A stretch of DNA of 64,000 nucleotides from Nocardia transvalensis NBRC 15921 (GTDB taxonomy: Bacteria > Actinomycetota > Actinomycetes > Mycobacteriales > Mycobacteriaceae): assembly GCF_000308875.1 (NCBI RefSeq), contig NZ_BAGL01000055.1:248001-312000 (forward strand), written 5' to 3'. Below the pieces are notes generated by a model that saw only the letters and a program-made list of their open reading frames with translations, made no database searches and was not told the origin of the DNA. Of the stretch, positions 44,873-53,265 are shown piece after piece. Numbering within the stretch: position 1 is the first letter of the stretch; the number at the start of each line of letters is the position of its first letter. The position numbers and the translations under genes are program-made.

Positions 44873-45391
44873 CTATGCCTCGCCGTCGCTGGGCGGGGTG
44901 GCGCGGGTGGCCGCGGCGGCGGCGCGGACCTGCGGGGCGACCTGGACGACCTGACCCAGGACGCCGTTGACGAAGCTCGGGGAGTCGTCGGTGGACAGCT
45001 CCTTGGCCAGCTCCACGGCCTCGTCGACGGCCACCACCGGCGGGACGTCGCCGGCGTGGAACAGCTCCCACACGGCGACCCGCAGGATGGCGCGGTCGAC
45101 GGCGGGCAGCCGGGCCAGCGTCCAGTCCTGCAGGTAGGACTCGATCGAGCCGTCCACCCGGTCGAGATCGTCGGCGACGCCCTCGACCAGGATGCGGGTG
45201 TACGGGTTCACCGGCGCCACGGACTGGTCGCCGCCCGCCAGCTGCTCGCGCTCGGCGAGCAGCTCGGCAGGGTCGATATCGCGGGCCTCGGCCTCGAACA
45301 GTAGGTCCACCGCGCGGCGGCGCGCCTTGTGGCGGGCGCCCAGTTTTTTGTACGAGGACTTCTTGTCCCCGGGCTGATCGGCCACAGTCAC
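44873..45391 (-). CDS. nusB: Transcription antitermination factor NusB
   Basis: 172 residues. NusB binds boxA of rRNA leader RNA with NusE (S10) and prevents premature termination. The all-helical core is clear: KLGARHKARRRAVDLLFEAE, VDGSIESYLQDWTLARLPAV, DRAILRVAVWELFHAGDVPP and VAVDEAVELAKELSTDDSPS, then FVNGVLGQ. A basic N-terminal extension and an Ala-rich tail are typical of actinobacteria. GTG 45391 or GTG 45385 could start it; neither has a clear site, and efp ends 4 bp upstream, so reinitiation is likely. Confidence 0.95.
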   Translation of the reverse strand: MTVADQPGDKKSSYKKLGARHKARRRAVDLLFEAEARDIDPAELLAEREQLAGGDQSVAPVNPYTRILVEGVADDLDRVDGSIESYLQDWTLARLPAVDRAILRVAVWELFHAGDVPPVVAVDEAVELAKELSTDDSPSFVNGVLGQVVQVAPQVRAAAAATRATPPSDGEA

Positions 45392-45395
45392 CAGA

Positions 45396-45962
45396 TTAGG
45401 CGTTCACGCGGCCGAGATACCCGCCGCCGTCGCGGGTATCGATCTTCAGCTTGTCGCCGGTGTTGATGAACAGCGGCACCTGGATCTCGGCGCCGGTCTC
45501 CATCGTGGCCGGCTTGGTGCCCGCGCTGGAGCGGTCGCCCTGCAGACCCGGCTCGGTGTGCGTGACCGCGAGTTCGACCGTGACCGGAAGCTCCACGTAC
45601 AGCACCTCGCCGTCGTGCATGGCGACCTGCACGGCCATGTTCTCCAGCAGGAACTTGGCGCTGTTGCCGAGGATCTGCTCGCCGATCTGGATCTGGTCGA
45701 AGGTGTCGCCGTCCATGAAGATGTAGTCCGACCCGTCGTGGTACAGGTAGGTCATATCGCGGCGGTCGACGGTGGCGACCTCGACCTTGACACCGGCGTT
45801 CCAGGTCTTGTCGACGACCTTGCCCGAGACGACGTTCTTCAGCTTCGTCCGCACGAACGCCGGCCCCTTACCCGGCTTGACATGCTGGAACTCGACGATC
45901 TGCTGCAGGTTACCGTCGATTTTCAGCACGAGGCCGTTCTTGAAGTCGCTGGTGTCCGCCAC
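45396..45962 (-). CDS. efp: Translation elongation factor P
   Basis: 188 residues, three OB-like domains. EF-P relieves ribosome stalling at polyproline. The loop reads KPGKGPAFVRTK with Lys32 at the tip. The proline after the lysine-glycine is the actinobacterial PGKGP pattern, reported to work without lysine modification, and no epmA-, earP- or ymfI-like gene is nearby. Followed by nusB; pepQ lies 48 bp upstream. Polyproline-rich proteins in this window (AroK tail, the 61.8-kb membrane protein) are plausible clients. Confidence 0.97.
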   Translation of the reverse strand: MADTSDFKNGLVLKIDGNLQQIVEFQHVKPGKGPAFVRTKLKNVVSGKVVDKTWNAGVKVEVATVDRRDMTYLYHDGSDYIFMDGDTFDQIQIGEQILGNSAKFLLENMAVQVAMHDGEVLYVELPVTVELAVTHTEPGLQGDRSSAGTKPATMETGAEIQVPLFINTGDKLKIDTRDGGGYLGRVNA

Positions 45963-46010
45963 TGTCCTCGGGTCTCCTATTTCGTTTCGAACGCGTTCGG
46001 CCGACCGCGA

Positions 46011-47132
46011 TCAGTCGACCACGGTCAGCTCTTTGGTGGTCAGGGTGAGCAGTTCGGGACCCCCCTCGCGAACCACGAGCGTATCCTCGATCCGGACACC
46101 GCCGCGGCCGGGGAAGTACACACCTGGCTCGACGGTCACCGCCATGCCACCGAGCAGTGTACCCGTGCCGGTTTTGGCGATTCCGGGTGCTTCGTGGATC
46201 TGCAGGCCCACGCCGTGCCCGAGCCCGTGCACGAACAGCTCCCCGTGACCGGCGTCCTCGATCACCGAGCGGGCGGCCGCGTCGACCTCCGCGCAGCCCG
46301 CGCCCGGCTTCAGCGCCTCACGCCCGGCGCGCTGCGAGGCCCGCACCAGCTCGTACACCTCGCGCTGCCAGCCGGCGGGCTCGCCGAGCACCAGCGTGCG
46401 GGTCATATCCGAGTGGTAGCCGTTGACGACGGCGCCGAAGTCGAACTTCACGAAATCGCCCGCCGCGAGCACCGCGTCGGTCGGCCGGTGATGCGGCACG
46501 GCCGAATTCGCGCCCGCGGCGACGATCGTCTCGAAGGCGACCGCCGCGGCGCCGTGCTCGAACATCAGCCATTCCAGCTCGCGCGCGACCTGGCGTTCGG
46601 TGCGGCCCGGGCGCAGCGCGCCGCGCTCGAGCAGGCTCGCCAGCGCGGAGTCGGCGGCCGCGCAGGCGGCGCGCAGCTGCTCGACCTCGTAGTCGTCCTT
46701 CACCGTGCGCAGCTGTTCGACCAGGCCGGGCGCGGGCACCAGCTGGAGACCGCAGCCCTGCTCGACGAATCCGCGGTGCTGATCGACGGTGACGACGTGG
46801 CTCTCGAACCCGACGCGGCCCGTCTGCCACTCGCCCGCCAGCTCGAGGATGCGCCGCGCGCTCGCCCGCGCGATCTCGGCGCGCAGGTCGGGCACCTGCT
46901 CACCGACCTGGGTGGCGTACCGGCCGTCGGTGCAGATGACCGTGCGGTCCTCGGAGCCGTCCCAGGAGTACACGAGCAGTGCGGCATTGGATCCGGTGAA
47001 TCCCGTCAGGTACCTGATGTTCACCAGATCGGTCACCAGCAGGGCGTCGACCCTGTTCTCCACCAACAGGTTCCGCAGCGCGGTCCGCCGGGCCGCGTGG
47101 TCGGGGCGGCGCACCTCGTGATCAGCAGGCAT
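46011..47132 (-). CDS. pepQ: Xaa-Pro dipeptidase / M24B aminopeptidase
   Basis: 373 residues. Creatinase-like N-domain followed by the pita-bread metallopeptidase domain with its five metal ligands visible in FVKFDFGAVVNGYHSDMTRT (two Asp), FVHGLGHGVGLQIHEAPGI (His), AVTVEPGVYFPG (Glu) and GGVRIEDTLVVRE (Glu). Cleaves X-Pro dipeptides in the cytoplasm. The pepQ-efp-nusB order is shared with Streptomyces and mycobacteria. ATG at 47132; the 198 bp to the divergent prepilin-peptidase-like gene should hold both promoters. Confidence 0.94.
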   Translation of the reverse strand: MPADHEVRRPDHAARRTALRNLLVENRVDALLVTDLVNIRYLTGFTGSNAALLVYSWDGSEDRTVICTDGRYATQVGEQVPDLRAEIARASARRILELAGEWQTGRVGFESHVVTVDQHRGFVEQGCGLQLVPAPGLVEQLRTVKDDYEVEQLRAACAAADSALASLLERGALRPGRTERQVARELEWLMFEHGAAAVAFETIVAAGANSAVPHHRPTDAVLAAGDFVKFDFGAVVNGYHSDMTRTLVLGEPAGWQREVYELVRASQRAGREALKPGAGCAEVDAAARSVIEDAGHGELFVHGLGHGVGLQIHEAPGIAKTGTGTLLGGMAVTVEPGVYFPGRGGVRIEDTLVVREGGPELLTLTTKELTVVD

Positions 47133-47330
47133 GGATCTACGCTACCCGCTACCGGGCCGCGGCATATCCCGCCACCCGTGGATCGGATGCGGTGCGCGAC
47201 CGGCCCGCACGCTGCGGGAACCCGCTTCGGGCCCATGTTCCGAGCCGTCGGTTGTTCACATGCGTTGAAGTTGTCCACATTTCGCGATCGCCTGTTCCGC
47301 GGGACGCTCGCGAGCGGGACGATAGGCGGC

Positions 47331-47780
47331 ATGACAGCCGGTGCGTTCGGGATTCTGACAGCGTGGTCCGCCGTGCTGAGCGCGATCGATCTCCGCATGC
47401 GACGGCTGCCCGATCCGCTCACCGTCACCGGCGCGGTGGCGATCCTCGGCTACGCGGCGGCCACCGGGCGGCTGCTCGCGGCGGTCGTGGGCGCGGCGCT
47501 GCTGGCGGTGCCGTATCTACTCGTGCACCTGACGGCCCCCGCCGCGTTCGGTGCGGGCGATGTGAAACTGGCCGTCGGCCTCGGCGCGGCCGCGGCGTGC
47601 GGCGGCGGCGCCGCATGGTTCTGGGCCGGGCTGGCAGCGCCGCTGCTCACCGCGGCCGCCGGCCTCACCGCGAAGATCCTGCGCACCCGTCGTATTCGCG
47701 CGGGTCCCGCGGACGGCACCGTGCCCCACGGCCCGTCCATGTGCCTCGCCACCCTCGCCGCCCTGCTGCTCACCGGCTGA
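47331..47780 (+). CDS. Prepilin peptidase-like A24 membrane protein
   Basis: 149 residues with about four membrane helices. The two aspartates of A24 proteases are present: Asp20 in SAIDLRMRRLPDPLT and Asp77 in the signature FGAGDVKLAVGLG. The N-methylase domain of full-length PilD is absent, as in the short actinobacterial form that sits next to aro genes (Rv2551c in M. tuberculosis). It would cleave type IV-like pilin leaders, for example Flp-type Tad pilins. ATG at 47331; ribosome site weak. Confidence 0.85.
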   Translation: MTAGAFGILTAWSAVLSAIDLRMRRLPDPLTVTGAVAILGYAAATGRLLAAVVGAALLAVPYLLVHLTAPAAFGAGDVKLAVGLGAAAACGGGAAWFWAGLAAPLLTAAAGLTAKILRTRRIRAGPADGTVPHGPSMCLATLAALLLTG

Positions 47781-47836
47781 ATCGAGCACGCCTCGACGGG
47801 GATCCCGGCCAAAAACGTGCCGGGATAACAGCCGAG

Positions 47837-48060
47837 GGCACGGAGACCCGGGGTCACAGCGGAAGGCACCGAGAACTGGGATCACGGCAGGAGGCACCGA
47901 GAACCGGGGTCACAGCGGAAGGCACCGAGAACCGGGGTCACAGCGGAAGGCACCGAGAACCGGGGTCACAGCGGAAGGCACCGAGAACCGGGGTCACAGC
48001 GGAAGGCACCGAGAAGTGGGGTGACGGCGGCAGGCATCGAGATGCAGAGATAGGCGGCGG
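47837..48060. repeat. 28-bp minisatellite, 8 tandem units
   Basis: Units of the type GGCACCGAGAACC-GGGGTCACAGCGGAA begin at 47837, 47865, 47893, 47921, 47949, 47977, 48005 and 48033, exactly 28 bp apart. The middle four are identical and the outer ones diverge. It fills much of the 439-bp gap (47781-48219) between the prepilin-peptidase-like gene and aroC; the rest of that gap shows no gene. There are no unique spacers, so it is not a CRISPR array. Confidence 0.95.
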
Positions 48061-48219
48061 GACGGTGGAGGCGACGGACGCCGCGACCGTGGTGGAGGGG
48101 TCGGGGCGTGGGGCTCGAGGGGGCGGGAATGCGTCGTCCACGGTGTTCGGGCGGGTGGATCGGCGAACGCGGCGGACCGGATGTCCGGCTGACGGTGCTG
48201 ACGTGGAAAGATGGACGGC

Positions 48220-49425
48220 GTGTTGCGCTGGATTACTGCTGGTGAGTCCCATGGTCCCGCCCTTGTCACCATCCTCGAGGGGATGGTGTCCGGGGTCGAG
48301 GTGACGTCTGCCGATATCGCCGCGCAGCTGGCCCGCCGCCGGCTCGGCTACGGGCGCGGGGCGCGGATGAAGTTCGAGGCCGACAAGGTCACCGTGGTCG
48401 GTGGTGTGCGGCACGGGCACACCATGGGCGGTCCCGTCGCAATCGAGATCGCGAACTCGGAGTGGCCCAAGTGGACTCAGGTCATGGCGGCCGACCCGGT
48501 CGACGAGGCCGAACTGGCGGAGCTGGCGCGCAACGCCCCGCTGACCCGGCCGCGCCCGGGCCACGCCGACTACTCCGGCATGCTCAAGTACGGCTTCGAC
48601 GACGCCCGCAACGTGCTGGAGCGGGCCAGCGCCCGGGAGACCGCGGCCCGCGTCGCCGCCGGGACCGTCGCGCGCCAGTTCCTGCGCCAGGCGTTCGGTG
48701 TCGAGGTCGTCTCGCACGTGGTGTCGATCGGGACCGCTCGGGCAACGGCCGGTCTCGTGCCGACCGCCGCCGACCTGGCCGCCGTCGACGAGAGTCCGGT
48801 GCGCGCCTTCGACAAGGAGGCGGAGGCGGCGATGATCGCCGAGATCGAGGCCGCCAAGAAGGACGGCGACACCCTCGGCGGCGTCGTGGAGGTCGTCGTG
48901 GACGGCCTGCCCGTCGGGCTGGGCTCGTTCACCAGCGGCGACAACCGGCTGGATTCGCGGCTGGCGGGCGCGCTGATGGGCATCCAGGCCATCAAGGGCG
49001 TCGAGGTCGGCGACGGATTCGAGACCGCGCGCCGCCGCGGCAGCCAGGCCCACGACGAGATGCGGCCCGGTCCGGACGGAATTCTCCGGTCCACCAACCG
49101 CGCGGGCGGCCTCGAGGGCGGTATGACCAACGGCGAGCCGCTGCGGGTGCGCGCGGCGATGAAGCCGATCTCGACGGTGCCGCGCGCGCTGTCGACCGTG
49201 GACATGACCACCGGCGACGAGGCCGTCGCCATCCATCAGCGGTCGGACGTGTGCGCGGTGCCGGCCGCCGGTGTGGTCGCCGAGGCGATGGTCGCGCTGG
49301 TCGTGGCCCAGGCGGCGCTGGAGAAGTTCGGCGGCGACTCGCTGCCCGAGACCGTCGGCAACATCACCAGCTACCTGAAGCGGATCAGTGCGCGCCCGCA
49401 CATTCCGGGCGCCGACGGTTCATGA
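48220..49425 (+). CDS. aroC: Chorismate synthase
   Basis: 401 residues, the same as the M. tuberculosis enzyme. Converts EPSP to chorismate with reduced FMN. Signatures: LRWITAGESHGPALVTILEG, RRRLGYGRGARMKFEADKV, RPRPGHADYSGMLKYGFDDA, ARNVLERASARETAARVAAG and PISTVPRALSTVD. I chose the GTG at 48220 (VLRWITAGES) because GGAAAG lies 9 nt upstream; ATG 48211 in the same frame is possible. The stop overlaps aroK by 4 nt. Confidence 0.96.
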   Translation: MLRWITAGESHGPALVTILEGMVSGVEVTSADIAAQLARRRLGYGRGARMKFEADKVTVVGGVRHGHTMGGPVAIEIANSEWPKWTQVMAADPVDEAELAELARNAPLTRPRPGHADYSGMLKYGFDDARNVLERASARETAARVAAGTVARQFLRQAFGVEVVSHVVSIGTARATAGLVPTAADLAAVDESPVRAFDKEAEAAMIAEIEAAKKDGDTLGGVVEVVVDGLPVGLGSFTSGDNRLDSRLAGALMGIQAIKGVEVGDGFETARRRGSQAHDEMRPGPDGILRSTNRAGGLEGGMTNGEPLRVRAAMKPISTVPRALSTVDMTTGDEAVAIHQRSDVCAVPAAGVVAEAMVALVVAQAALEKFGGDSLPETVGNITSYLKRISARPHIPGADGS

Positions 49426-51071
49426 TCGTGCAGACCGACCCGCGCCGCCCGTACGTGGTGCTGGTCGGCCCGCCCGGCGCCGGGAAGTCGACGATCGGCC
49501 GTAAGCTCGCGCGCGAACTCGGCGTCGACCTCTACGACACCGACGCCGGCATCGAGCAGGAGGCCGGGCGGACCATCCCGGAGATCTTCGCCGAGGACGG
49601 CGAACCGGAGTTCCGCCGCATCGAGGAGCGGGTGGTGCGCCGCGCGGTCCTCACCCACAAGGGCGTCGTCTCGCTGGGCGGCGGCGCGGTGCTGTCGGCC
49701 GCCACCCGGGAGCTGCTGCGCGAGCGCACCGTGGTGTATCTGGAAATCAGTGTGGCCGAGGGGCTTCGGCGCACCGGCGCCAACTCCAACCGTCCCCTGC
49801 TGGTCGGTGACGATCCCGGCGCCAAATACCGCAGCCTGATGCGCGAGCGCCGCCCCCTCTATCGCGAGGTGGCCAGCGTCCGCGTGCGCACCGACGGCCG
49901 CAGCCCCGGCCGCGTGGTCCGCAACATCCTCGCCAAACTCGGCCTGGAGCCGGTCGAGACGGCGCCAGTCGATCCCCCGGCCCGCCCCGAGGGCGAGGGC
50001 ACGTCCCGCCGTTCCCGTTCCCGCCGCCGGCGCAGGAACCGCTCGGCCAAGAACAGCACCGGGGACACCGCCACGGCGAACAGTCCGAGCAAGGGAGACC
50101 CCGCTCCCGCGAACAGTTCCGGCAAGCAGGGCACCGCTCCCGCGAACAGTTCCGACAAGCGGGATACCGTTCCCGCGAACAGTTCCGGCAAACGAGACAC
50201 CGCTGCTACGACCAGCTCGGACAAGCGAGACTCCGTCGACACGCCCTCGGAGGACGCGGCGCACCCGAATCCCGCAGCGCAGGAATCGGATTCGCCCGCC
50301 ACGGAACAGGGCACCAAGCGCCGCTCCCGGCGGTCCCGCCGAGGCGGCCGCCGCCGTTCCCGCGGTGCTGCCACCACACAGACGGCACCCAGCCCCGAAC
50401 ACGAACCGTCCCAACGCCATTCGCCGCCCGAAGCCGGAACCACCGGTGTCGGCCAACCGGCTGCCGGAACCCCCGAGACCGCTCAGCCGATCGGCCGATC
50501 AGCCACCGAAACGCCTAACCGGGCCAGCGCCGGACCACACGGCTCATCGACGGGCAGCGGCCCCGGCTCCACCCGCACGGCCGCCGTCGCCGCGACCGCG
50601 GGGACACCGGCGGCGCGAGACGGACGGGACCCGGCACGCCGATCCCGCCGCCGCACCGCCACCCGCGCCTCCGGCGCACCCGGAGCCGCCATTCCCTCGA
50701 AGACCGCCGAGGCGAGCCACGAATCCGCCGTCCCCACGAACACCACCGACGCGAGCCACGAACCCACCATCCCCACGAACACCACCGACGCGAGCCACGA
50801 ACCCACCATCCCCGCAAACACCACCGACGCGAGCCGCGAACCCGCGATCGCCGCGAAGACCGCTGAGGGCGAATCCTCTGCCGCACAGCCGGTTTCACCA
50901 ACGACAACCGGTACCCACGTAGAGGCGGGGCAGGGCGGTGGGCGATCGCGCCGACGGTCGGCGTCTCGTCTCGCCGGTCCGCCCGGCGCGGGCGCCGAGC
51001 CTGCGTCGCGGGCGGGGCATCCCGGGGAACACACACCACGAGCACTAGCAGAATCGGAGCAGCAAGCATGA
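49422..51071 (+). CDS. aroK: Shikimate kinase with 370-residue repetitive C-terminal extension
   Basis: 549 residues against a usual ~175. Residues 1-175 are a complete shikimate kinase: Walker A GPPGAGKST at 16-24, the shikimate-binding Asp in LYDTDAGIEQEAG, GGGAVLS and the lid arginines in RPLYREVASVRVRTDGR. The rest is Ser/Thr/Pro/Arg-rich and disordered-looking, with five 11-residue repeats (ANSSGKRDTxP type), four 13-residue repeats (ASHEPTIPTNTTD type) and four basic RRSRR-like clusters. The frame stays open through the tail and its TGA overlaps the aroB ATG, so the tail belongs to the gene. Tail function is unknown; its basic clusters could bind RNA or other polyanions. Confidence 0.88.
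   Translation: MIVQTDPRRPYVVLVGPPGAGKSTIGRKLARELGVDLYDTDAGIEQEAGRTIPEIFAEDGEPEFRRIEERVVRRAVLTHKGVVSLGGGAVLSAATRELLRERTVVYLEISVAEGLRRTGANSNRPLLVGDDPGAKYRSLMRERRPLYREVASVRVRTDGRSPGRVVRNILAKLGLEPVETAPVDPPARPEGEGTSRRSRSRRRRRNRSAKNSTGDTATANSPSKGDPAPANSSGKQGTAPANSSDKRDTVPANSSGKRDTAATTSSDKRDSVDTPSEDAAHPNPAAQESDSPATEQGTKRRSRRSRRGGRRRSRGAATTQTAPSPEHEPSQRHSPPEAGTTGVGQPAAGTPETAQPIGRSATETPNRASAGPHGSSTGSGPGSTRTAAVAATAGTPAARDGRDPARRSRRRTATRASGAPGAAIPSKTAEASHESAVPTNTTDASHEPTIPTNTTDASHEPTIPANTTDASREPAIAAKTAEGESSAAQPVSPTTTGTHVEAGQGGGRSRRRSASRLAGPPGAGAEPASRAGHPGEHTPRALAESEQQA
50076..50240 (+). repeat. 33-bp in-frame minisatellite in aroK
   Basis: Five units of 33 bp (11 codons, ANSSGK/DKRDTVP type) start at 50076 and every 33 bp after, in the tail part of aroK. 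The period keeps the frame. Confidence 0.85.
50712..50867 (+). repeat. 39-bp in-frame minisatellite in aroK
   Basis: Four units of 39 bp (13 codons, ASHEPTIPTNTTD type) start at 50712, 50751, 50790 and 50829. The two central units are nearly identical, suggesting recent expansion. Confidence 0.88.
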
Positions 51072-52207
51072 CCGATCCCACCCGCATCGAGGTCCGCACC
51101 GCCGACCCGTACCCGGTGATCATCGGGCGCGGACTGCTGAGCGAACTGGTCGAGCAGGTGACCGGCCAGCCCGGCGTCCGTACGGTCGCGATCTTCCACC
51201 AGCCCCCGCTGGCGGAGACGGCCGAGGCGGTGCGCCAGGCGCTGGCCGACGCCGATCCGGGCAGCGCCGGGGACGCGATCGACGCGCATCGCATCGAGAT
51301 TCCCGACGCCGAGGCCGGTAAGGAACTGCCGGTGGCCGGATTCTGCTGGGAGGTGCTGGGCCGCATCGGCCTCACCCGCCGCGACGTGGTGATCAGCCTC
51401 GGCGGCGGCGCGGCCACCGACCTGGCCGGATTCGTGGCCGCCACCTGGATGCGCGGGGTGAAGGTCGTGCATGTGCCGACCACCCTGCTGGCGATGGTGG
51501 ACGCGGCGGTCGGCGGCAAGACCGGCATCAACACCGACGCCGGGAAGAACCTGGTCGGCAGCTTCCACGAGCCGGCGGCGGTGCTGGTGGACCTGGCGAC
51601 GCTGGAGACGGTGCCGCGCAACGAGATCGTGGCCGGGATGGCGGAGATCATCAAGGCCGGTTTCATCGCCGACCCGGTCATCCTCGAGCTGATCGAGCGG
51701 GATCCGGAGGCCGCCCTCGATCCGGCCGGTGCAGTGCTGCCCGAACTGGTGCGTCGCGCGATCCAGGTCAAGGCCGATGTGGTGGCCGCCGATCTCAAAG
51801 AAGCCAGCCTGCGCGAGATCCTCAACTACGGCCACACCCTCGGCCACGCCATCGAGCGCCGCGAACGCTACCGCTGGCGGCACGGCGCGGCGGTGTCGGT
51901 GGGCCTCGTCTTCGCCGCGGAGCTGGGCCGCCTGGCCGGACGCCTCGACGACGCCACCGCCGACCGCCACCGCAGCATCCTGGCGAGCGTCGGCCTGCCC
52001 ACCACCTACGACGCCGGCGCGCTCCCCCACCTGCTCGAGACCATGCAGACCGATAAGAAGACCCGCTCGGGCGTCCTGCGTTTCGTCGTCCTCGACGGCC
52101 TGGCCAAGCCCGGCCGCCTCGAGGGCCCCGACCCGAGCCTCCTCGCTGCGGCCTACGCCACCATCGCCCGCGACGAGCCCGTCACCGACGGAGCCGTCCT
52201 GCTCTGA
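51068..52207 (+). CDS. aroB: 3-Dehydroquinate synthase
   Basis: 379 residues. NAD- and metal-dependent cyclisation of DAHP. Signatures: LGGGAATDLAGFVAATWMRG (NAD loop), PTTLLAMVDAAVGGKTGINT, AGKNLVGSFHEPAAVL and the metal-ligand segment LNYGHTLGHAIERRERYRWR. ATG overlaps the aroK stop (ATGA), making aroC-aroK-aroB one coupled unit. A strong hairpin follows. No aroQ (dehydroquinase) gene comes next, unlike in mycobacteria. Confidence 0.97.
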   Translation: MTDPTRIEVRTADPYPVIIGRGLLSELVEQVTGQPGVRTVAIFHQPPLAETAEAVRQALADADPGSAGDAIDAHRIEIPDAEAGKELPVAGFCWEVLGRIGLTRRDVVISLGGGAATDLAGFVAATWMRGVKVVHVPTTLLAMVDAAVGGKTGINTDAGKNLVGSFHEPAAVLVDLATLETVPRNEIVAGMAEIIKAGFIADPVILELIERDPEAALDPAGAVLPELVRRAIQVKADVVAADLKEASLREILNYGHTLGHAIERRERYRWRHGAAVSVGLVFAAELGRLAGRLDDATADRHRSILASVGLPTTYDAGALPHLLETMQTDKKTRSGVLRFVVLDGLAKPGRLEGPDPSLLAAAYATIARDEPVTDGAVLL

Positions 52208-52216
52208 GCCGAAGAA

Positions 52217-52254
52217 ATCGGGGCGCGCCACCGACGACGGTGCCGCGCCCCGAT
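52217..52254. terminator. Bidirectional terminator between aroB and the B-4DMT gene
   Basis: ATCGGGGCGCG and CGCGCCCCGAT form a perfect 11-bp outer stem, and CCACCG/CGGTG extend it inside. It starts 9 bp after the aroB stop and faces the convergent membrane-protein gene, so it can serve both transcripts. Confidence 0.82.
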
Positions 52255-52322
52255 GAATTCCTCACGACCACATCGCGATTCGCCCAGCGGGGCGACTACG
52301 ACGGCGGCGAACCGCCCAGCGC

Positions 52323-52796
52323 CTACAGGGCGGAGGCGGCGTTCGGCGGCGGGGCGGGCTCGGCCTTCTTCGCCTCGCGGCCCACGAGGAAGCGGCCGAG
52401 CGCGACGCCGACCATGGCCGGGACGAAGATCAGCAGGATGATGAACGAGGCCCCGGCGGTGATCTCGAAGCCGAGGCCGTTGTCGCCGAGTTCGAACTTG
52501 GGCAGGTAATCCAGCACCCAGGCGATCACGCCGCTGCCCAGGCCGCCCACGATGCCCGCCTTCAGCCAGCGCATGGTGAGGTCCTCGCCGCCGCGCTCGG
52601 GATCCGGATTCTTGCGGCGGTCGGCGCGGCCGTCGAGCAGACCCCACGCGACGACGGCGGCGATCAGCACGATCAAGCACAGGATCCGCATCCACGCACC
52701 GTGCGTCGGGTAGTAGACCATCCCCCAGCCGAGCACGGTCCGGAGGACCACGGTCAGCACTCCGAGAGCAGTGGCACGCAACACCCACGCATTCAT
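52323..52796 (-). CDS. B-4DMT family four-helix membrane protein
   Basis: 157 residues with four membrane segments (LRATALGVLTVVLRTVLGWG, WMRILCLIVLIAAVVAWGLL, AGIVGGLGSGVIAWVLDYLP, FIILLIFVPAMVGVALGRFL) and a charged loop, matching the actinobacterial bacterial-DMT-like family found next to aroB and pepQ in mycobacteria (Rv2536). Function is unknown, transport suspected. ATG 52796 lies exactly 7 nt after TAGGAT, so the mRNA looks leaderless; ATG 52805 falls inside that -10 element and is less likely. Confidence 0.85.
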   Translation of the reverse strand: MNAWVLRATALGVLTVVLRTVLGWGMVYYPTHGAWMRILCLIVLIAAVVAWGLLDGRADRRKNPDPERGGEDLTMRWLKAGIVGGLGSGVIAWVLDYLPKFELGDNGLGFEITAGASFIILLIFVPAMVGVALGRFLVGREAKKAEPAPPPNAASAL

Positions 52797-52897
52797 GTCG
52801 ATCATCCTAACCTGCCGATCGAATCCGAAAACAGCAACCTGTTACAGAAACCGAGGCAGGGCGCCGACCGGGCGATCCGTCGACCGCGCGCGACCGG

Positions 52898-53155
52898 TCA
52901 GTGGGGGGCGGGAATCCAGATGTCGTACCGGCCACTGCCGTCGTTGCGCTGCGCGCACTCCGCCTGCGGATGCCATTGCGGCGCCTCCTTCAAGCAGAAG
53001 CCCAGCGAAATGTCCGACACGCTCTCCAGACAGACGTACCCCCACCGCGGCGACTGCGATGCGCAACCGGCGGCATGTGCCGTCGGTTGCCCGGCCAGCA
53101 CGAATGCGGACGTACCGACAGCCATCGCCAAGGCGATACCAACTCGAGTGAACAT
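52898..53155 (-). CDS. Small secreted cysteine-containing protein
   Basis: 85 residues. Signal peptide MFTRVGIALAMAVGTSAFVL ending AHAA at about residue 29, leaving a mature domain of ~56 residues with four cysteines (GCASQ, YVCLES, GFCLKE, AECAQR), enough for two disulfides, ending RYDIWIPAPH. The ATG at 53155 follows GGAGGGG at 9 nt. I recognise no family. Small disulfide-bonded secreted proteins of this kind are common in Nocardia-like genomes and mostly uncharacterised. Lies alone downstream of aroE on the same strand. Confidence 0.75.
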   Translation of the reverse strand: MFTRVGIALAMAVGTSAFVLAGQPTAHAAGCASQSPRWGYVCLESVSDISLGFCLKEAPQWHPQAECAQRNDGSGRYDIWIPAPH

Positions 53156-53265
53156 GACTTCGACCCCTCCCCCTGAGTCCCTGAAACGCGTTCCCCGCGA
53201 GATGCGTTGAACAACAGGATGATACCGGCCGGAACCGACGATGAACAGGATCGGACGCCGTGGCG

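Noticed and set aside
47837..48060. 28-bp repeats that might suggest a CRISPR array
   Set aside because: Units are directly adjacent without unique spacers and there are no cas genes.
49950..51071. AroK tail as a separate gene
   Set aside because: No start codon with a ribosome site in the tail, and the frame is continuous with the kinase domain.
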